A DNA stretch of 58,747 nt from a virus. A program made the position numbers and the translations under genes. The notes below the pieces were generated by a model that was given only the letters and a program-made list of their open reading frames with translations, was not told where the DNA came from and ran no database searches. The stretch lies in the IMG/VR virus record IMGVR_UViG_3300032334_001918, positions 1-58,747 of that record. One strand, written 5' to 3'. Each line of letters starts with the position of its first letter. Within the stretch, counting starts at the first letter, position 1. Shown here one piece after another: positions 22,886 through 32,222 of this stretch.

Positions 22886-23602
22886 TTAGAGAAAAAAATC
22901 GTTGAGACCCTCCAGCACCATATTGTGCTCAAATCCGCATCTAGGGCAATTATGCTGTTTAGAATACTGGACTGTTGGTGTGGTCTTTGTAAAAGATAAT
23001 AACTTATCATAATCATTGCTTGATAGGTTATTGACAAATTCTATGAGTTCTTCTTCAGAAGATTCATCTGCATCTATAACACTTTCTTCATCAAAAATTT
23101 TGTCGATACAATCTACCATCAACCTCACTTGCGCTTGAACTGGATCTTCATCTTCTATCTTTAATTGATTGATAGAAGGATATCTCATCAATACGCCAAT
23201 TTTATTATTAAACATAATTTTCTTGGCTGCAGCAAGGTTAATAATCTGAACTTCATTTAAAAGGTCGACAGACATATCAATGACCATATCGCATTCTTTT
23301 TCTTCAACGATATTTTTACACTTAAAGTAAATGTCGACGTTTTCTCCAACAGAGCGAGCTCTTAAATTTAAGAAGAAAAATTCTAGATCTACTAAAGGTA
23401 ACTTAGTGACATCAATTTCGTCTAGAACACAATTATTGATAATTTGCACCAATGCATGAACAATTGTTTCTGGATTCGTTGACTCAACAGCCATCATCAA
23501 TAGTTTTTGTTCTTTGACTAGAAATGGTCTAAACCGAACAGGGTCTTTAACAGATTGCAGTTGTATCGTGTATGTTGGATATTCAATTTTAGGCAGAGCC
23601 AT
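22886..23602 (-). CDS. 26: Baseplate hub protein, gp26-like
   Basis: The 238-residue protein resembles gp26 of T4-like marine phages. It opens MALPKIEYPTYTIQLQSV and has the conserved RFRPFLVKEQKLLMMA. A central KCKNIVEEKECDM and a C-terminal CPRCGFEH look like paired Cys clusters of a small zinc-binding region. Similar proteins are hub assembly subunits. The order gp26 then gp51-like matches T4. It follows gp54-like on the same strand after 11 bases. Confidence 0.78.
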   Translation of the reverse strand: MALPKIEYPTYTIQLQSVKDPVRFRPFLVKEQKLLMMAVESTNPETIVHALVQIINNCVLDEIDVTKLPLVDLEFFFLNLRARSVGENVDIYFKCKNIVEEKECDMVIDMSVDLLNEVQIINLAAAKKIMFNNKIGVLMRYPSINQLKIEDEDPVQAQVRLMVDCIDKIFDEESVIDADESSEEELIEFVNNLSSNDYDKLLSFTKTTPTVQYSKQHNCPRCGFEHNMVLEGLNDFFL

Positions 23603-23613
23603 ATATAATCACC

Positions 23614-24546
23614 TCAAAGTTTTAATTTTTTGTTAATAAATTTTTGTGCTGCGTTATATGCAGTTTGTTCAAGAACACCAGCCAATCTGTTGTCTTTATT
23701 TTCGCTACTATCAGTATAATTGGTAACAGCCTCATTTGTATAACTGTCTGTAATTCCTGCAGATTTACTTATCCACTTTTTATATGCAAATGTCACTTGC
23801 AGTCTATGCACAGAATCGTCTGACCAATTTAATGGTAGCGAAGAGACCGAAATAGGAATTGCTTCTATAAGTTTGCAATCATAGATTAATTGCGGTGTGA
23901 CATCTTTTGCTAATGGTTGTTGTTTAACTTGACCATCTGGATTTATGTATTGGTTGAATTGAGCTATAGGACCCATATATTTGTCAACCAGAGTATTTAC
24001 TGTTTTATTCACAACTGAATCTAATAGTCTTTGACCAAAAGCATTTCTAGGCTTTATTTTTGATGCAGTAACCATAACCTCTTCTACTGAATTTGGATCT
24101 ACTGGCTCTGATGGAGCATCAGTACCAATATGAGAATACTGCTTAATTGTGACATCAGTTGCATAGTTTGGAGTTCCTGCATCGCTAGAATAATAATTTA
24201 TTAGACCACTTTGGGTTGGAATCATAGATTCAATCCAAGCATCAAAGAACTTCTTTTCCTTCATAGTTCCGTTGCAATAAAAAGTTAACGTAACTTCTGG
24301 GAACTGAAGATGATGAGGTATTCTATTTGTAAAAGCATAGTGTCGATATTCTACCATGCTTATATTCTTACCAGGCAACTCTGCAGCTTCGCATTGAAAT
24401 GCTAACTCTTTCGTCATGTTAGATCCAAAAACTGGATCTCCAGATAGTGAGTTTGGTGTTGAGATCCAAACCTCAAACTTATCTGTTTTAGCAAATTCGC
24501 CTTGCCCCGTAAAGTGGGTTCTAAATTGATTGACGTTAAATGCCAT
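23614..24546 (-). CDS. 54: Baseplate tail-tube initiator, gp54-like
   Basis: The 310-residue protein starts MAFNVNQFRTHFTGQGEFAK, followed by TDKFEVWIS. It has tube-protein features such as CEAAELPGKNISMVEYRHY and the FPEVTLTFYCNG strand. The C-terminal half has LIYDCKLIEAIPISVSSLPL and RLQVTFAYKKW, both typical of gp19/gp54 tube-fold proteins. T4 gp54 has 320 residues and starts polymerisation of the tail tube. gp48, the cap partner, is encoded divergently at 25631. The start codon overlaps the preceding stop. Confidence 0.65.
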   Translation of the reverse strand: MAFNVNQFRTHFTGQGEFAKTDKFEVWISTPNSLSGDPVFGSNMTKELAFQCEAAELPGKNISMVEYRHYAFTNRIPHHLQFPEVTLTFYCNGTMKEKKFFDAWIESMIPTQSGLINYYSSDAGTPNYATDVTIKQYSHIGTDAPSEPVDPNSVEEVMVTASKIKPRNAFGQRLLDSVVNKTVNTLVDKYMGPIAQFNQYINPDGQVKQQPLAKDVTPQLIYDCKLIEAIPISVSSLPLNWSDDSVHRLQVTFAYKKWISKSAGITDSYTNEAVTNYTDSSENKDNRLAGVLEQTAYNAAQKFINKKLKL

Positions 24547-25126
24547 TTATAATTTCCTGAGAGTCTTTATGAACCTTTGTTCGTTTCGCATTTACAAAGT
24601 TGTCGAATGGCAATAGTGCAGTTATTTCCCATTCGTCTGGTTGTATTTCTATAATGTTAGAACGGATATGAGAACTTAGGTATCTTTTCATACAAGGAGC
24701 AAATTCTTTAAATCTAGACGCTCCGGAAAGTATACCGTAATTAATTCTCAACTTCGTCGTATCATCAAACTTATCATTATTCGTGGTATCATAAAGTTTA
24801 TCAAGCAATGCCAATCTTTGATTGGGTCTAATGTAATGGAGGTTTAACCCTAAAAATCCATCATTGTACATCTCAATAGGAAACACAAGAGGAAAGGTAT
24901 CATAGTATGGAAGCTCATCTTTCGTCTTCGGGTCATACATATAAAAGTACATTCTACCAGGAAGAAATTTGTTAGTTTTTCTAGATTGGTCTCTGAGAAC
25001 ACTTCTCTGATTTACCTTAGAAAGATCTCTAACTTTTTTCTTGAGCCATTCTCTAGACTTCTTGGTACGCATCTCGTAACCAGTCTTAGCTAACTGCTCT
25101 GATATTTTGTCTATTAGTATTGCCAT
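24536..25126 (-). CDS. Conserved T4-like virion protein beside gp4 (possible gp2)
   Basis: The 196-residue protein starts MAILIDKISEQLAKTGYEMR and has a basic N-terminus (KKSREWLKKKVRDL). The middle contains LPGRMYFYMYDPKTKDELPY followed by FPLVFPIEMYNDGFLGLNLH. This block is a recurring element beside the head-completion gene in marine T4-like phages. T4 has gene 2 (DNA end protector) near gene 4, so gp2 is a candidate. I cannot confirm it by sequence. It is 3 bases after gp4 and overlaps gp54 by 11 bases. Confidence 0.45.
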   Translation of the reverse strand: MAILIDKISEQLAKTGYEMRTKKSREWLKKKVRDLSKVNQRSVLRDQSRKTNKFLPGRMYFYMYDPKTKDELPYYDTFPLVFPIEMYNDGFLGLNLHYIRPNQRLALLDKLYDTTNNDKFDDTTKLRINYGILSGASRFKEFAPCMKRYLSSHIRSNIIEIQPDEWEITALLPFDNFVNAKRTKVHKDSQEIINGI

Positions 25127-25129
25127 TTC

Positions 25130-25576
25130 TTATTTATTCGATTTTTTGAACAGTTCATTCTCCGTAACGATCTTAAATTCCCAAGATCGATCAGCGCAAT
25201 ATTCTCTAGCTGCCTTCCATTTAGCTTCGTTCACACCCCAAGTGGCAATTTCTGTGATGTAACCTTTAGTTACCTTTTTTCTCTTCTCTGGTGGCTTGGT
25301 TTGCTTTTCTGGTTTCACCTCAACCAATATGCTCTGAATTCCACCATCACGCTTCTTAACTTTGATTAGGAAATCAGGGAAGTATCGATGGTATTTATTG
25401 TCTAGTGGTGATAAATAAGGAATGAAGAATTCTTCTGATGACCACTGAAGGACATTCTCGTTTGTGTCGAACCATACCATGGCTTTACGCTCCCAGAGAG
25501 AACGATACCATATATTGCTGGGGTCGCCTTTGTATTTTGCTGGATTCTGCGGTGAGAATCTTCCACTATATGCCAT
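25130..25576 (-). CDS. 4: Head completion protein, gp4-like
   Basis: The 148-residue protein is the size of T4 gp4 (150 residues). It has NPAKYKGDPSNIWYRSLWER with Glu, then FPDFLIKVKKRDGG and ILVEVKPEKQT, the Asp and Glu-X-Lys of a PD-(D/E)XK-like core. Members act in finishing the filled head before tail joining. It is the first gene of the minus-strand block and diverges from gp48 across a 54-base gap. Confidence 0.85.
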   Translation of the reverse strand: MAYSGRFSPQNPAKYKGDPSNIWYRSLWERKAMVWFDTNENVLQWSSEEFFIPYLSPLDNKYHRYFPDFLIKVKKRDGGIQSILVEVKPEKQTKPPEKRKKVTKGYITEIATWGVNEAKWKAAREYCADRSWEFKIVTENELFKKSNK

Positions 25577-25583
25577 ATAAATA
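25576..25583 (+). promoter_or_regulatory. T4-late-type promoter box before the main baseplate operon
   Basis: An exact TATAAATA lies 47 bases before the gp48 ATG and would start the long plus-strand virion operon. It touches the first base of the divergent gp4 gene. No equivalent box for the minus strand was found in the gap. Confidence 0.6.
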
Positions 25584-25610
25584 ATTCTATCTTAAATAAG
25601 AGTATCTATA

Positions 25611-25634
25611 ATGCCGGCAAGAGTAATCAAATGA
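25611..25634 (+). other. Possible seven-codon leader frame overlapping gp48
   Basis: ATG at 25611 opens a frame MPARVIK whose TGA (25632-25634) overlaps the gp48 ATG (ATGA). It may be a coupling leader or a relic of an older, longer N-terminus. Neither start has a strong ribosome site. Confidence 0.25.
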
Positions 25635-26803
25635 CATCAGGTCCATTCGCAATCAAAAGCCAACATGAATTTACTGTCGGTGCTGGTCCATTAAATGTTC
25701 TCACAGAAAGTCCATACGACTTTAAGAAAACTCAATATCCGACAGAGGGTCTTGGAAGCACTGTTCCAAGCTATGTTGTGTTTTATGTTAACCTGCCTGA
25801 TTCAGCTAAATTTAAATTAACTGGTGAAAATTATGTTGAAAACGCATTTAGTATCTCTGATCAAAATATTCAAAACTCTAGAGGTGCTACAAATCCAAAA
25901 TTAGTTTCAGGGGGTCTTGGAACTGCTTTGGGGATTGGCTTAACTACAGCAGCTATAAGTGCAGGTAGAGATTTTGCTGGCGTAATCAGAAGTGGACGTT
26001 TACTGACTGGATTAGAAAATGCTGGAGAAGGGGCAGGTGCTGCTGGTATTCGTGGAGCTGCTGGTGGCGTTATTGCAGGATTTGCCCAAAGCGTCGACAA
26101 AAAGCCTAAAATGCAAAGAATTAAAGAAGCTGTGGCAATTTATATGCCAGATACAGTTATGCACACATATTCTCACGATTATGATGTTCAATCTTTAACT
26201 GCTGCGATGGGTGATGTTGGTAAAGCTCAGAGAGGAGGTAGCGGCACAATAGAAGCCATTAAAAATGCATTTACCTCTGGAGATCCAGTAAATCCTCAGG
26301 CTAGTGCAGGATTCACTGAACTAATGGGTGATTTAGCCCAGGAAACAGGGCAAGTTGGTGCTGGCTTTACAGATTTTTTATTGAGAAATAAAGGTCTAGC
26401 TCTTAACCCTCAGGTTGAATTGCTATTCAAGGGTACTGCTAATCGCGGATTTATTTTCGACTTTAAATTCCAACCAAAGAATCAAAAAGAAGCCGAAACC
26501 ATCAATAACATTATCTTCATTTTTAGAAGATATGCAGCACCAACTCTTTCTGCTACCGTAACTGATCCAGGGGCGTACTTTATACCTCCTGCACAATTTG
26601 ATATTCAATACTACTTCAAGAACCAAGAAAACAAATTCATTGGAAGAATATCTACATGCGTTCTTGAGAATATAGACATCAATTACTCTTCAGCTGGCCA
26701 GTATGCAACCTTCAATGACGGTGCTCCTATTGAAATTAATATGCAATTAAGATTCAAGGAAGTCGATATCATAACTCGCAATATGATCGATCAAGGATTC
26801 TAA
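25631..26803 (+). CDS. 48: Baseplate tail-tube cap, gp48-like
   Basis: The 390-residue protein has AVAIYMPDTVMHTYSHDYDV, and a C-terminal tube-fold region with GFIFDFKFQPKNQKEAETIN and IIFIFRRYAAP. Later FIGRISTCVLENIDINYSS and INMQLRFKEVDIITR match gp48 of T4-like phages. An Ala/Gly-rich middle (residues about 95-155) is an inserted low-complexity loop. T4 gp48 (364 residues) sits on the hub beneath the tube with gp54. It is followed one base later by gp53. Confidence 0.8.
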   Translation: MTSGPFAIKSQHEFTVGAGPLNVLTESPYDFKKTQYPTEGLGSTVPSYVVFYVNLPDSAKFKLTGENYVENAFSISDQNIQNSRGATNPKLVSGGLGTALGIGLTTAAISAGRDFAGVIRSGRLLTGLENAGEGAGAAGIRGAAGGVIAGFAQSVDKKPKMQRIKEAVAIYMPDTVMHTYSHDYDVQSLTAAMGDVGKAQRGGSGTIEAIKNAFTSGDPVNPQASAGFTELMGDLAQETGQVGAGFTDFLLRNKGLALNPQVELLFKGTANRGFIFDFKFQPKNQKEAETINNIIFIFRRYAAPTLSATVTDPGAYFIPPAQFDIQYYFKNQENKFIGRISTCVLENIDINYSSAGQYATFNDGAPIEINMQLRFKEVDIITRNMIDQGF

Positions 26804-26804
26804 G

Positions 26805-27488
26805 ATGCCATATTTTCAACCATTTCCTCCAATAACTTATTCTTTGGATAATGATAATCAACAGTTTAAGCAAGTAAAAAATATTTTTGCTCGTGTTAAG
26901 CTTCTGAAAGAAGTCTTAGATAATACTGATATGTTCTATACTTATGAGATGAAGGAATCAGATACTCCAGAAATTATAGCGCACAAACTTTATGGAAGTG
27001 CTCATCGTTATTGGATGGTTCTATTTGCCAATGAGGTTATCGACCCATATTACGGAGTTCCTCTAAAATATCAATCATTTGATAACTTCATAATCAGTAA
27101 GTATGGTTCTATTGAAAATGCTCAAGATACTATCTCAGTTTATCGCAAGAAAACCACAGTTACTACTAATAAGAATGGGCTAATAAATTCTCAAACATAT
27201 ATGACTGAACTGACAGATAAGTACTACGACTATGCGACCGGAAGCATAGTGACAATTGATTTTATGCCAGATATAGCCAATCCAATCATCAGCGTATCTT
27301 CCAATACCGTAGTTATAAAAGACTATGATGACATTGATATATCTATAACTACTGCTGTAGAATATTTGGCTATCACAAGTTACGATTATGAAGTTGAGCA
27401 AAATGAGAGCAAGAGAACAATTAAAGTGTTGAAGCCAGATTATGTCGGCTTAATCGAGAATGAATTTGACCACCTATTTAAGAATTAA
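26805..27488 (+). CDS. 53: Baseplate wedge protein, gp53-like
   Basis: The 227-residue protein has MPYFQPFPPITYSLDND and a LysM-like block SDTPEIIAHKLYGSAHRYW, then MVLFANEVIDPYYGVPL. These are standard features of gp53, which joins neighbouring wedges into the hexagonal plate. The remainder is a Tyr/Asp-rich domain with beta character. Order gp48-gp53 is common in marine T4-like phages. Starts one base after the gp48 stop. Confidence 0.88.
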   Translation: MPYFQPFPPITYSLDNDNQQFKQVKNIFARVKLLKEVLDNTDMFYTYEMKESDTPEIIAHKLYGSAHRYWMVLFANEVIDPYYGVPLKYQSFDNFIISKYGSIENAQDTISVYRKKTTVTTNKNGLINSQTYMTELTDKYYDYATGSIVTIDFMPDIANPIISVSSNTVVIKDYDDIDISITTAVEYLAITSYDYEVEQNESKRTIKVLKPDYVGLIENEFDHLFKN

Positions 27489-27490
27489 AT

Positions 27491-28768
27491 ATGTCTGATT
27501 TAAATAATAGCTATGCATATACCCTAAAGAAACTCAACCTCTATACTAGCGGTGGAGATATAATAGACATCAGAAAGATGCATTTGGGTATTGAAATTTA
27601 TGAGGATCTTTTCAGTCCATGCATGACTGCTCAAATTCGCTTAGGTGATGCTCAAGAAATTCTTTCTTTCTTCAAGTTACATGGAAATGAGTTCGTCGAA
27701 ATTGAGCTTGAAAAGCCAACATCCCAGGCAACAATAAAGAAATACTTTAGAGTTTATAAAATTTCAGATCGCGATATGGGCACTAATATACAAAATTATA
27801 CTCTACACTTAGCAAGTGAGGAAATGATCCTTTCTCAGCAAGTGTCAATTTCTAAATCTTACAAAGGTTTAACGATTACTCAAATGATTTCAGATATATT
27901 AAAAACTTATCTGAAGGTCGCAGAAAATAAAATTAAACCACTAACCCAAACAGATGGTGTGTTTGACATAATTGTTCCTCGTATGAATCCATTAGAAGCC
28001 ATACAATGGCTCTCTACAAAGGCATATTCTAATAAAGGAAGCCTGTATTTTTTCTATGAGAATGCAGATGGATTTAACTTTAACTCATATGAAGACTTGC
28101 TAAAGCAAAATTCATATGATACTTTCCACATGAAGGTTAAGTTAAATGATGAGCCAACAGAAAATATGCACTCATTTACCTTCGTTAAGATAATTGAAGA
28201 CTTTGATGTTCTGAAAGCAAGCAGATATGGTTCATTCTCATCGTCTCTTCGCGTTTTAGATATAATTACAAATTCATACGAGAAGCATTATTTTAATGCG
28301 ACTCAATTTAAAAATAAAGGCATCTTAAATAAAGAAGTGACTATGAATGGTCTCTTAAACAGAAACAATAAAACTTTCTATGATAGTTATGATAATATGA
28401 TGAAGTATGTTATTGTAACAGACTCAGACCCAACAAACAACCCAATGAAGCCAGAAAATTGGTTATCACAAACTGCTTCTAAACTAGGACAACTTCATCT
28501 ATTTAAAATAATAGGAACTATTCCTGGAGATACAGGAATAAAAGTTGGAATGATTGTTGATGTTGACGTACAAAAAATTATGCCACAAGAACAAGTTGCT
28601 GAGATAAGCAAAACTCGTTCAGGCAATTATTTGGTCTCAGCCATACACCACAAAATTATAGGCGACGTATATACAACTGTGCTTGAATTATTATCGGATA
28701 GTATCGCTGATTATATGCCAGTTGCAGTAAACAATTCATCTAAACTGAAAGAGATTATAAACTCATGA
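27491..28768 (+). CDS. 27: Baseplate central hub, gp27-like
   Basis: The 425-residue protein matches gp27-type hub subunits. MHLGIEIYEDLFSPCMTAQI near the N-terminus, GLTITQMISDILKTY in the middle and NPLEAIQWLSTKAYS further on correspond to the paired beta-barrel domains that form the trimeric hub. LEAIQWLS is typical. The hub carries gp5 at its tip, and the gp5 gene follows with a 4-base overlap (ATGA). Confidence 0.8.
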   Translation: MSDLNNSYAYTLKKLNLYTSGGDIIDIRKMHLGIEIYEDLFSPCMTAQIRLGDAQEILSFFKLHGNEFVEIELEKPTSQATIKKYFRVYKISDRDMGTNIQNYTLHLASEEMILSQQVSISKSYKGLTITQMISDILKTYLKVAENKIKPLTQTDGVFDIIVPRMNPLEAIQWLSTKAYSNKGSLYFFYENADGFNFNSYEDLLKQNSYDTFHMKVKLNDEPTENMHSFTFVKIIEDFDVLKASRYGSFSSSLRVLDIITNSYEKHYFNATQFKNKGILNKEVTMNGLLNRNNKTFYDSYDNMMKYVIVTDSDPTNNPMKPENWLSQTASKLGQLHLFKIIGTIPGDTGIKVGMIVDVDVQKIMPQEQVAEISKTRSGNYLVSAIHHKIIGDVYTTVLELLSDSIADYMPVAVNNSSKLKEIINS

Positions 28769-30594
28769 TTGAGAAAAATTATGCTGGATTGGATGGGTTT
28801 CTTTGGTGGATGGGTATTGTTGAATCCCGTCAAGATCCTATTTCTTTAGGTAGATGCCAAGTTCGTGTTTTTGGTTGGCATTCTGAAAGTACTTCAGATA
28901 TTCCGAGTGGAGAACTTCCATGGGCTCACCCAATAAATTCATTGAATAGTACATCTTTTTGTACACCAAAAGAAGGTGATATGGTTTTTGGATTTTTTGC
29001 CGATGGAAGAAATGCTCAAGTTCCTATTATTTTAGGAATTATGCCAAATTATCCTTTGACTGGAGGCACATCAACAGATGGATTTAGAGATCCAAGAACA
29101 TCTAGCGAGTTATCTGCTGCTCCAGTGAAACCATCAGAAAAGGCAGAACCATATCCAAGAAAAATTGGTGAACCATCTCTTTCTAGATTAGCAACCAATA
29201 GAACCGTTGCAGGCACAGTAATTTCCGCAAGAAGAAAAAGTCTTGAGAAGTCAATTCCAATTGCTGGTGGAGAAAAGTGGGGTGAGCCATTTCCACCATA
29301 TGATGCAAAGTATCCATATAACCAAGTAGTTGAGAGTGAGTCTGGGCATGCATTTGAGATGGATGATACTCCACATCAAGAAAGAATAAACATAAATCAC
29401 AGATCAGGAAGTTATACTGAGTTTTTCCCATCAGGATCAAAAGCAGAGAAAATTGTTAAAAACAATTATGAAATTGTTTTAAATGACGATTACGTTTTCA
29501 TTAAAGGTAAGTGCAACATTACCGTCGGCGGTGATGCGAACATCATTGTTAACGGTAAAACATTACTAGAAACGAATGAGATGGATATCAATGTTAAGAA
29601 TGACTTTAAGCTTAAAGCTGCTAATATTAAACTAGAAGCAGATAAGGGTGTAGACATATATTCCACAACTAAGTTAAATCTACAAAGTGGCACCATCAAT
29701 GTTAAGGGTGCTGCAAAGGTTGGTATTGGCGCAGCAACAATTGATGTTCCAGCTGCAGCGATTAACTTTCAGTCTGGCTCTGTCGGCTCTGCGTCAAAGA
29801 GTGGACTAAAGACACCTTCTATTTCTTCTTACTCTAGAGAAGATTATGATGAGCCGACTCCTGAAGTTAGGGCAAACTTTTTGTTTGAAGAACCGGAGCA
29901 AGACTCTACAGCATATGTTCAACAAAAAATTGATGAAGGTATCTATAATAAAGAAGATATCGATCAGGCAAAGAATGCGCAACCATTAGAAAGCAATACT
30001 GATAAAGGAAAGGAAACTCCACCTCTATCAACTGATTGTAAAGATATTGATAAGATGACTTCTTTCGATAATAGCCTGCAGTTGTCTCAACATTACACTC
30101 TAGGGAATATGCTGAATACTATAATGTCTAAATCTGTTCTTCGAGATCAAGTTGGTCTTTCAAAGAAAGAAATTGTATGCAATTTAAAGCTTCTTTGCAT
30201 CAATGTGTTAGAACCACTAAAGGCTATGTATCCAGATATGATTGTTACAAGTGCATTTAGAAATAATTCTACTGTTGCTAATGGAGTATCTCAGCATGAA
30301 AAGGGGCAGGCAGCTGATATTCAAATTCCTTCGTATAATAAGACATTAGAAAAATATTATGATGCAGTTTTAAAAATTAGAGATTCTATCGCCCACGATC
30401 AGTTACTGCTAGAATATACAAATACCAGTAAATCTGCTCCGGGAACTTGGATTCATATCACATTCAATCCAAAGGGAAATCGCCCAGCCACAGCAGCAAA
30501 TAAACACCTGACATTTTTGGGTCACAAAACATATAAGGCTGGCTTCCATAAACTGAAGACTGGTCCAGCTCCCGGCAACTTTAGTTATTCATAA
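28765..30594 (+). CDS. 5: Baseplate spike, gp5-like, with C-terminal M15 peptidase
   Basis: The 609-residue protein has an OB-fold start (WWMGIVESRQDPISLGRCQV, residues about 14-33, then EGDMVFGFF). A triple beta-helix region (about 235-340) shows alternating NITVGGDANIIVNGKTLL and KLKAANIKLEADKGV repeats. From about residue 440 a peptidase M15 domain begins. SAFRNN, SQHEKGQAADI (His and Asp zinc ligands near 509-516) and WIHITF (His near 564) are its zinc motifs. T4 gp5 instead has a lysozyme domain between OB fold and helix. This spike would cut peptide bonds of peptidoglycan during entry. Confidence 0.88.
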   Translation: MIEKNYAGLDGFLWWMGIVESRQDPISLGRCQVRVFGWHSESTSDIPSGELPWAHPINSLNSTSFCTPKEGDMVFGFFADGRNAQVPIILGIMPNYPLTGGTSTDGFRDPRTSSELSAAPVKPSEKAEPYPRKIGEPSLSRLATNRTVAGTVISARRKSLEKSIPIAGGEKWGEPFPPYDAKYPYNQVVESESGHAFEMDDTPHQERININHRSGSYTEFFPSGSKAEKIVKNNYEIVLNDDYVFIKGKCNITVGGDANIIVNGKTLLETNEMDINVKNDFKLKAANIKLEADKGVDIYSTTKLNLQSGTINVKGAAKVGIGAATIDVPAAAINFQSGSVGSASKSGLKTPSISSYSREDYDEPTPEVRANFLFEEPEQDSTAYVQQKIDEGIYNKEDIDQAKNAQPLESNTDKGKETPPLSTDCKDIDKMTSFDNSLQLSQHYTLGNMLNTIMSKSVLRDQVGLSKKEIVCNLKLLCINVLEPLKAMYPDMIVTSAFRNNSTVANGVSQHEKGQAADIQIPSYNKTLEKYYDAVLKIRDSIAHDQLLLEYTNTSKSAPGTWIHITFNPKGNRPATAANKHLTFLGHKTYKAGFHKLKTGPAPGNFSYS

Positions 30595-30603
30595 GGTGAT
30601 AAC

Positions 30604-31833
30604 ATGGCATATGTAACATTTCCAGTAGCTCAAATTATCTCAGAACTTAGATCTACCATCATGGATCGTCTCCATATGGGTGGATCATTTTTGCAACAAG
30701 CGCCCAAAGTTACTATCGGTGGGCTTCCTGTCGCAATTCGCCAGGGAGGATTGGGGAGTCTTGGTGCTGCTCTAACTGGTTCTTTAGGGGCATTGGGAGG
30801 TTTAAGTGGACTAACTGCTTTAGCTGGTCAACTAGGAAGTTTAAAAGAATTAGCTAATCTTCCTGGAATAGGAGATCTTAAATCTCTAGCTGGAGGTTTA
30901 AGTGGTCTCGGTGATTCTCTAGGAAATATTGGAGAGTTGGCTGGTAATCTAGGGAATATTGGTGCACTTTCTTCAGTGATGTCTGAGGCTGTGGGGAAGC
31001 TTAGTGATATATCACAACTTGGAGAATTGTCGAATATAGCCGATAGTCTCGGAGGATTAGATGCACTCAAAGATCAGTTATCTCAGGTAGCATCGCAAAG
31101 TTTAAATCTTTCTAGTTTAAATTCTCTGACTGATAAAATAACTACTGGGGGAATCTCAGAACTACTTCAAAATCCTATTGCTGGGCATATTACTGATATG
31201 GTCAGCAAAGTTGACTCTTTAGGTAATCTTTCCTCGGGTCTACTCTCAGAAATAAGCAGTAAGATTAATAGTGTTTCTGGTTCGCCTGTATTAAGTTCTA
31301 CTTTGAATACTGCTATCAATACCACGTTAAGAGGTGCGATTACTACAATAGAAGATCACACTAATGTGTTGAGTGGTATTGTAGATAAAAATGATACGCA
31401 CCCGTTCGGTCTGAATGATATGTTACAGACAGGCACAAATTTAGCAAGTTCTCTGGGAGTCAATCCAGATACATTCATTAAAAGTGCTGGGTCAGCTCTA
31501 TTCTCCGCAACTAATCTCTCTTCAATATCAGATGATATAAATGGGAATATTATAAGAGGAATGAATTCTATTAAGGGTCTGACTCCAGACGGTGGAGCTA
31601 ATGATGCAATAATTCTAGCAACAACAAATAGATTGCTGGGTGACATAAATACACATGCGAGCTCAGTTAATGGAATAGTAACTAGTGACAGAGATACTGC
31701 CAACAGCTATATTGCTTCGGTAAATTCTACATCTCAGGTCGGTACAGTTGCTAACGTGATAAACGCAGACGGATTCTCTTCTTTGAAGGGGATAGTAAAA
31801 TCAGACTATTTGGATCTAGTGACATATAAATGA
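30604..31833 (+). CDS. Gly/Leu/Ser-rich virion structural protein
   Basis: The 409-residue protein starts MAYVTFPVAQIISELRST and then becomes a long Gly-Leu-Ser-rich domain (about 40-190) made of degenerate repeats such as LGSLGAALTG and LGGLSGLTAL. The later part is Ser/Thr/Asn-rich. No catalytic motif is seen. It lies between gp5 and gp25, where marine T4-like phages often carry an unnamed structural gene. A tip or filament role near the spike is an inference. GGTGAT-type ribosome site precedes ATG 30604. The stop overlaps gp25 (ATGA). Confidence 0.55.
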   Translation: MAYVTFPVAQIISELRSTIMDRLHMGGSFLQQAPKVTIGGLPVAIRQGGLGSLGAALTGSLGALGGLSGLTALAGQLGSLKELANLPGIGDLKSLAGGLSGLGDSLGNIGELAGNLGNIGALSSVMSEAVGKLSDISQLGELSNIADSLGGLDALKDQLSQVASQSLNLSSLNSLTDKITTGGISELLQNPIAGHITDMVSKVDSLGNLSSGLLSEISSKINSVSGSPVLSSTLNTAINTTLRGAITTIEDHTNVLSGIVDKNDTHPFGLNDMLQTGTNLASSLGVNPDTFIKSAGSALFSATNLSSISDDINGNIIRGMNSIKGLTPDGGANDAIILATTNRLLGDINTHASSVNGIVTSDRDTANSYIASVNSTSQVGTVANVINADGFSSLKGIVKSDYLDLVTYK

Positions 31834-32222
31834 CCGAGAATATCAGAAATTATAAAGATATAGATCTTGATTTTATCGCTCATCCAATAACTGGCGATAT
31901 TAACAAGAAGACTGGGATCAATGCGATCGTTCAGTCTTTGAAGACTTTATTATTTCTAAATCACTATGAGAAACCTTTCCACCCAGAAATTGGTTCAAAT
32001 ATTAGAAAAATGCTGTTCGAGAATATCGATCCAGTAACGGCTAATATTTTGGCGAAAGAGATTAAGATAACTGTAGATAACTTTGAACCTAGAGTATCCA
32101 CACGGAACGTCTTCGTTACTGAGAATTATGATGAAAATGGATTTGACGTTACCATAGAATTTATAATAAAAAATACTGCTGAACCAATAGCAGTCTCATT
32201 TTTTCTCGAAAGGTTACGATAA
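31830..32222 (+). CDS. 25: Baseplate wedge protein, gp25-like
   Basis: The 130-residue protein is a clear gp25 family member (T4: 132 residues). Features are YKDIDLDFIAHPITGDINKK near the N-terminus, QSLKTLLFLNHYEKPFHPEI (the conserved EKPFHPEIG motif) and FEPRVSTRNVFV. gp25 nucleates sheath assembly in the inner baseplate and is distantly related to T6SS TssE. It overlaps the upstream gene by 4 bases and is followed directly by gp6. Confidence 0.95.
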   Translation: MTENIRNYKDIDLDFIAHPITGDINKKTGINAIVQSLKTLLFLNHYEKPFHPEIGSNIRKMLFENIDPVTANILAKEIKITVDNFEPRVSTRNVFVTENYDENGFDVTIEFIIKNTAEPIAVSFFLERLR

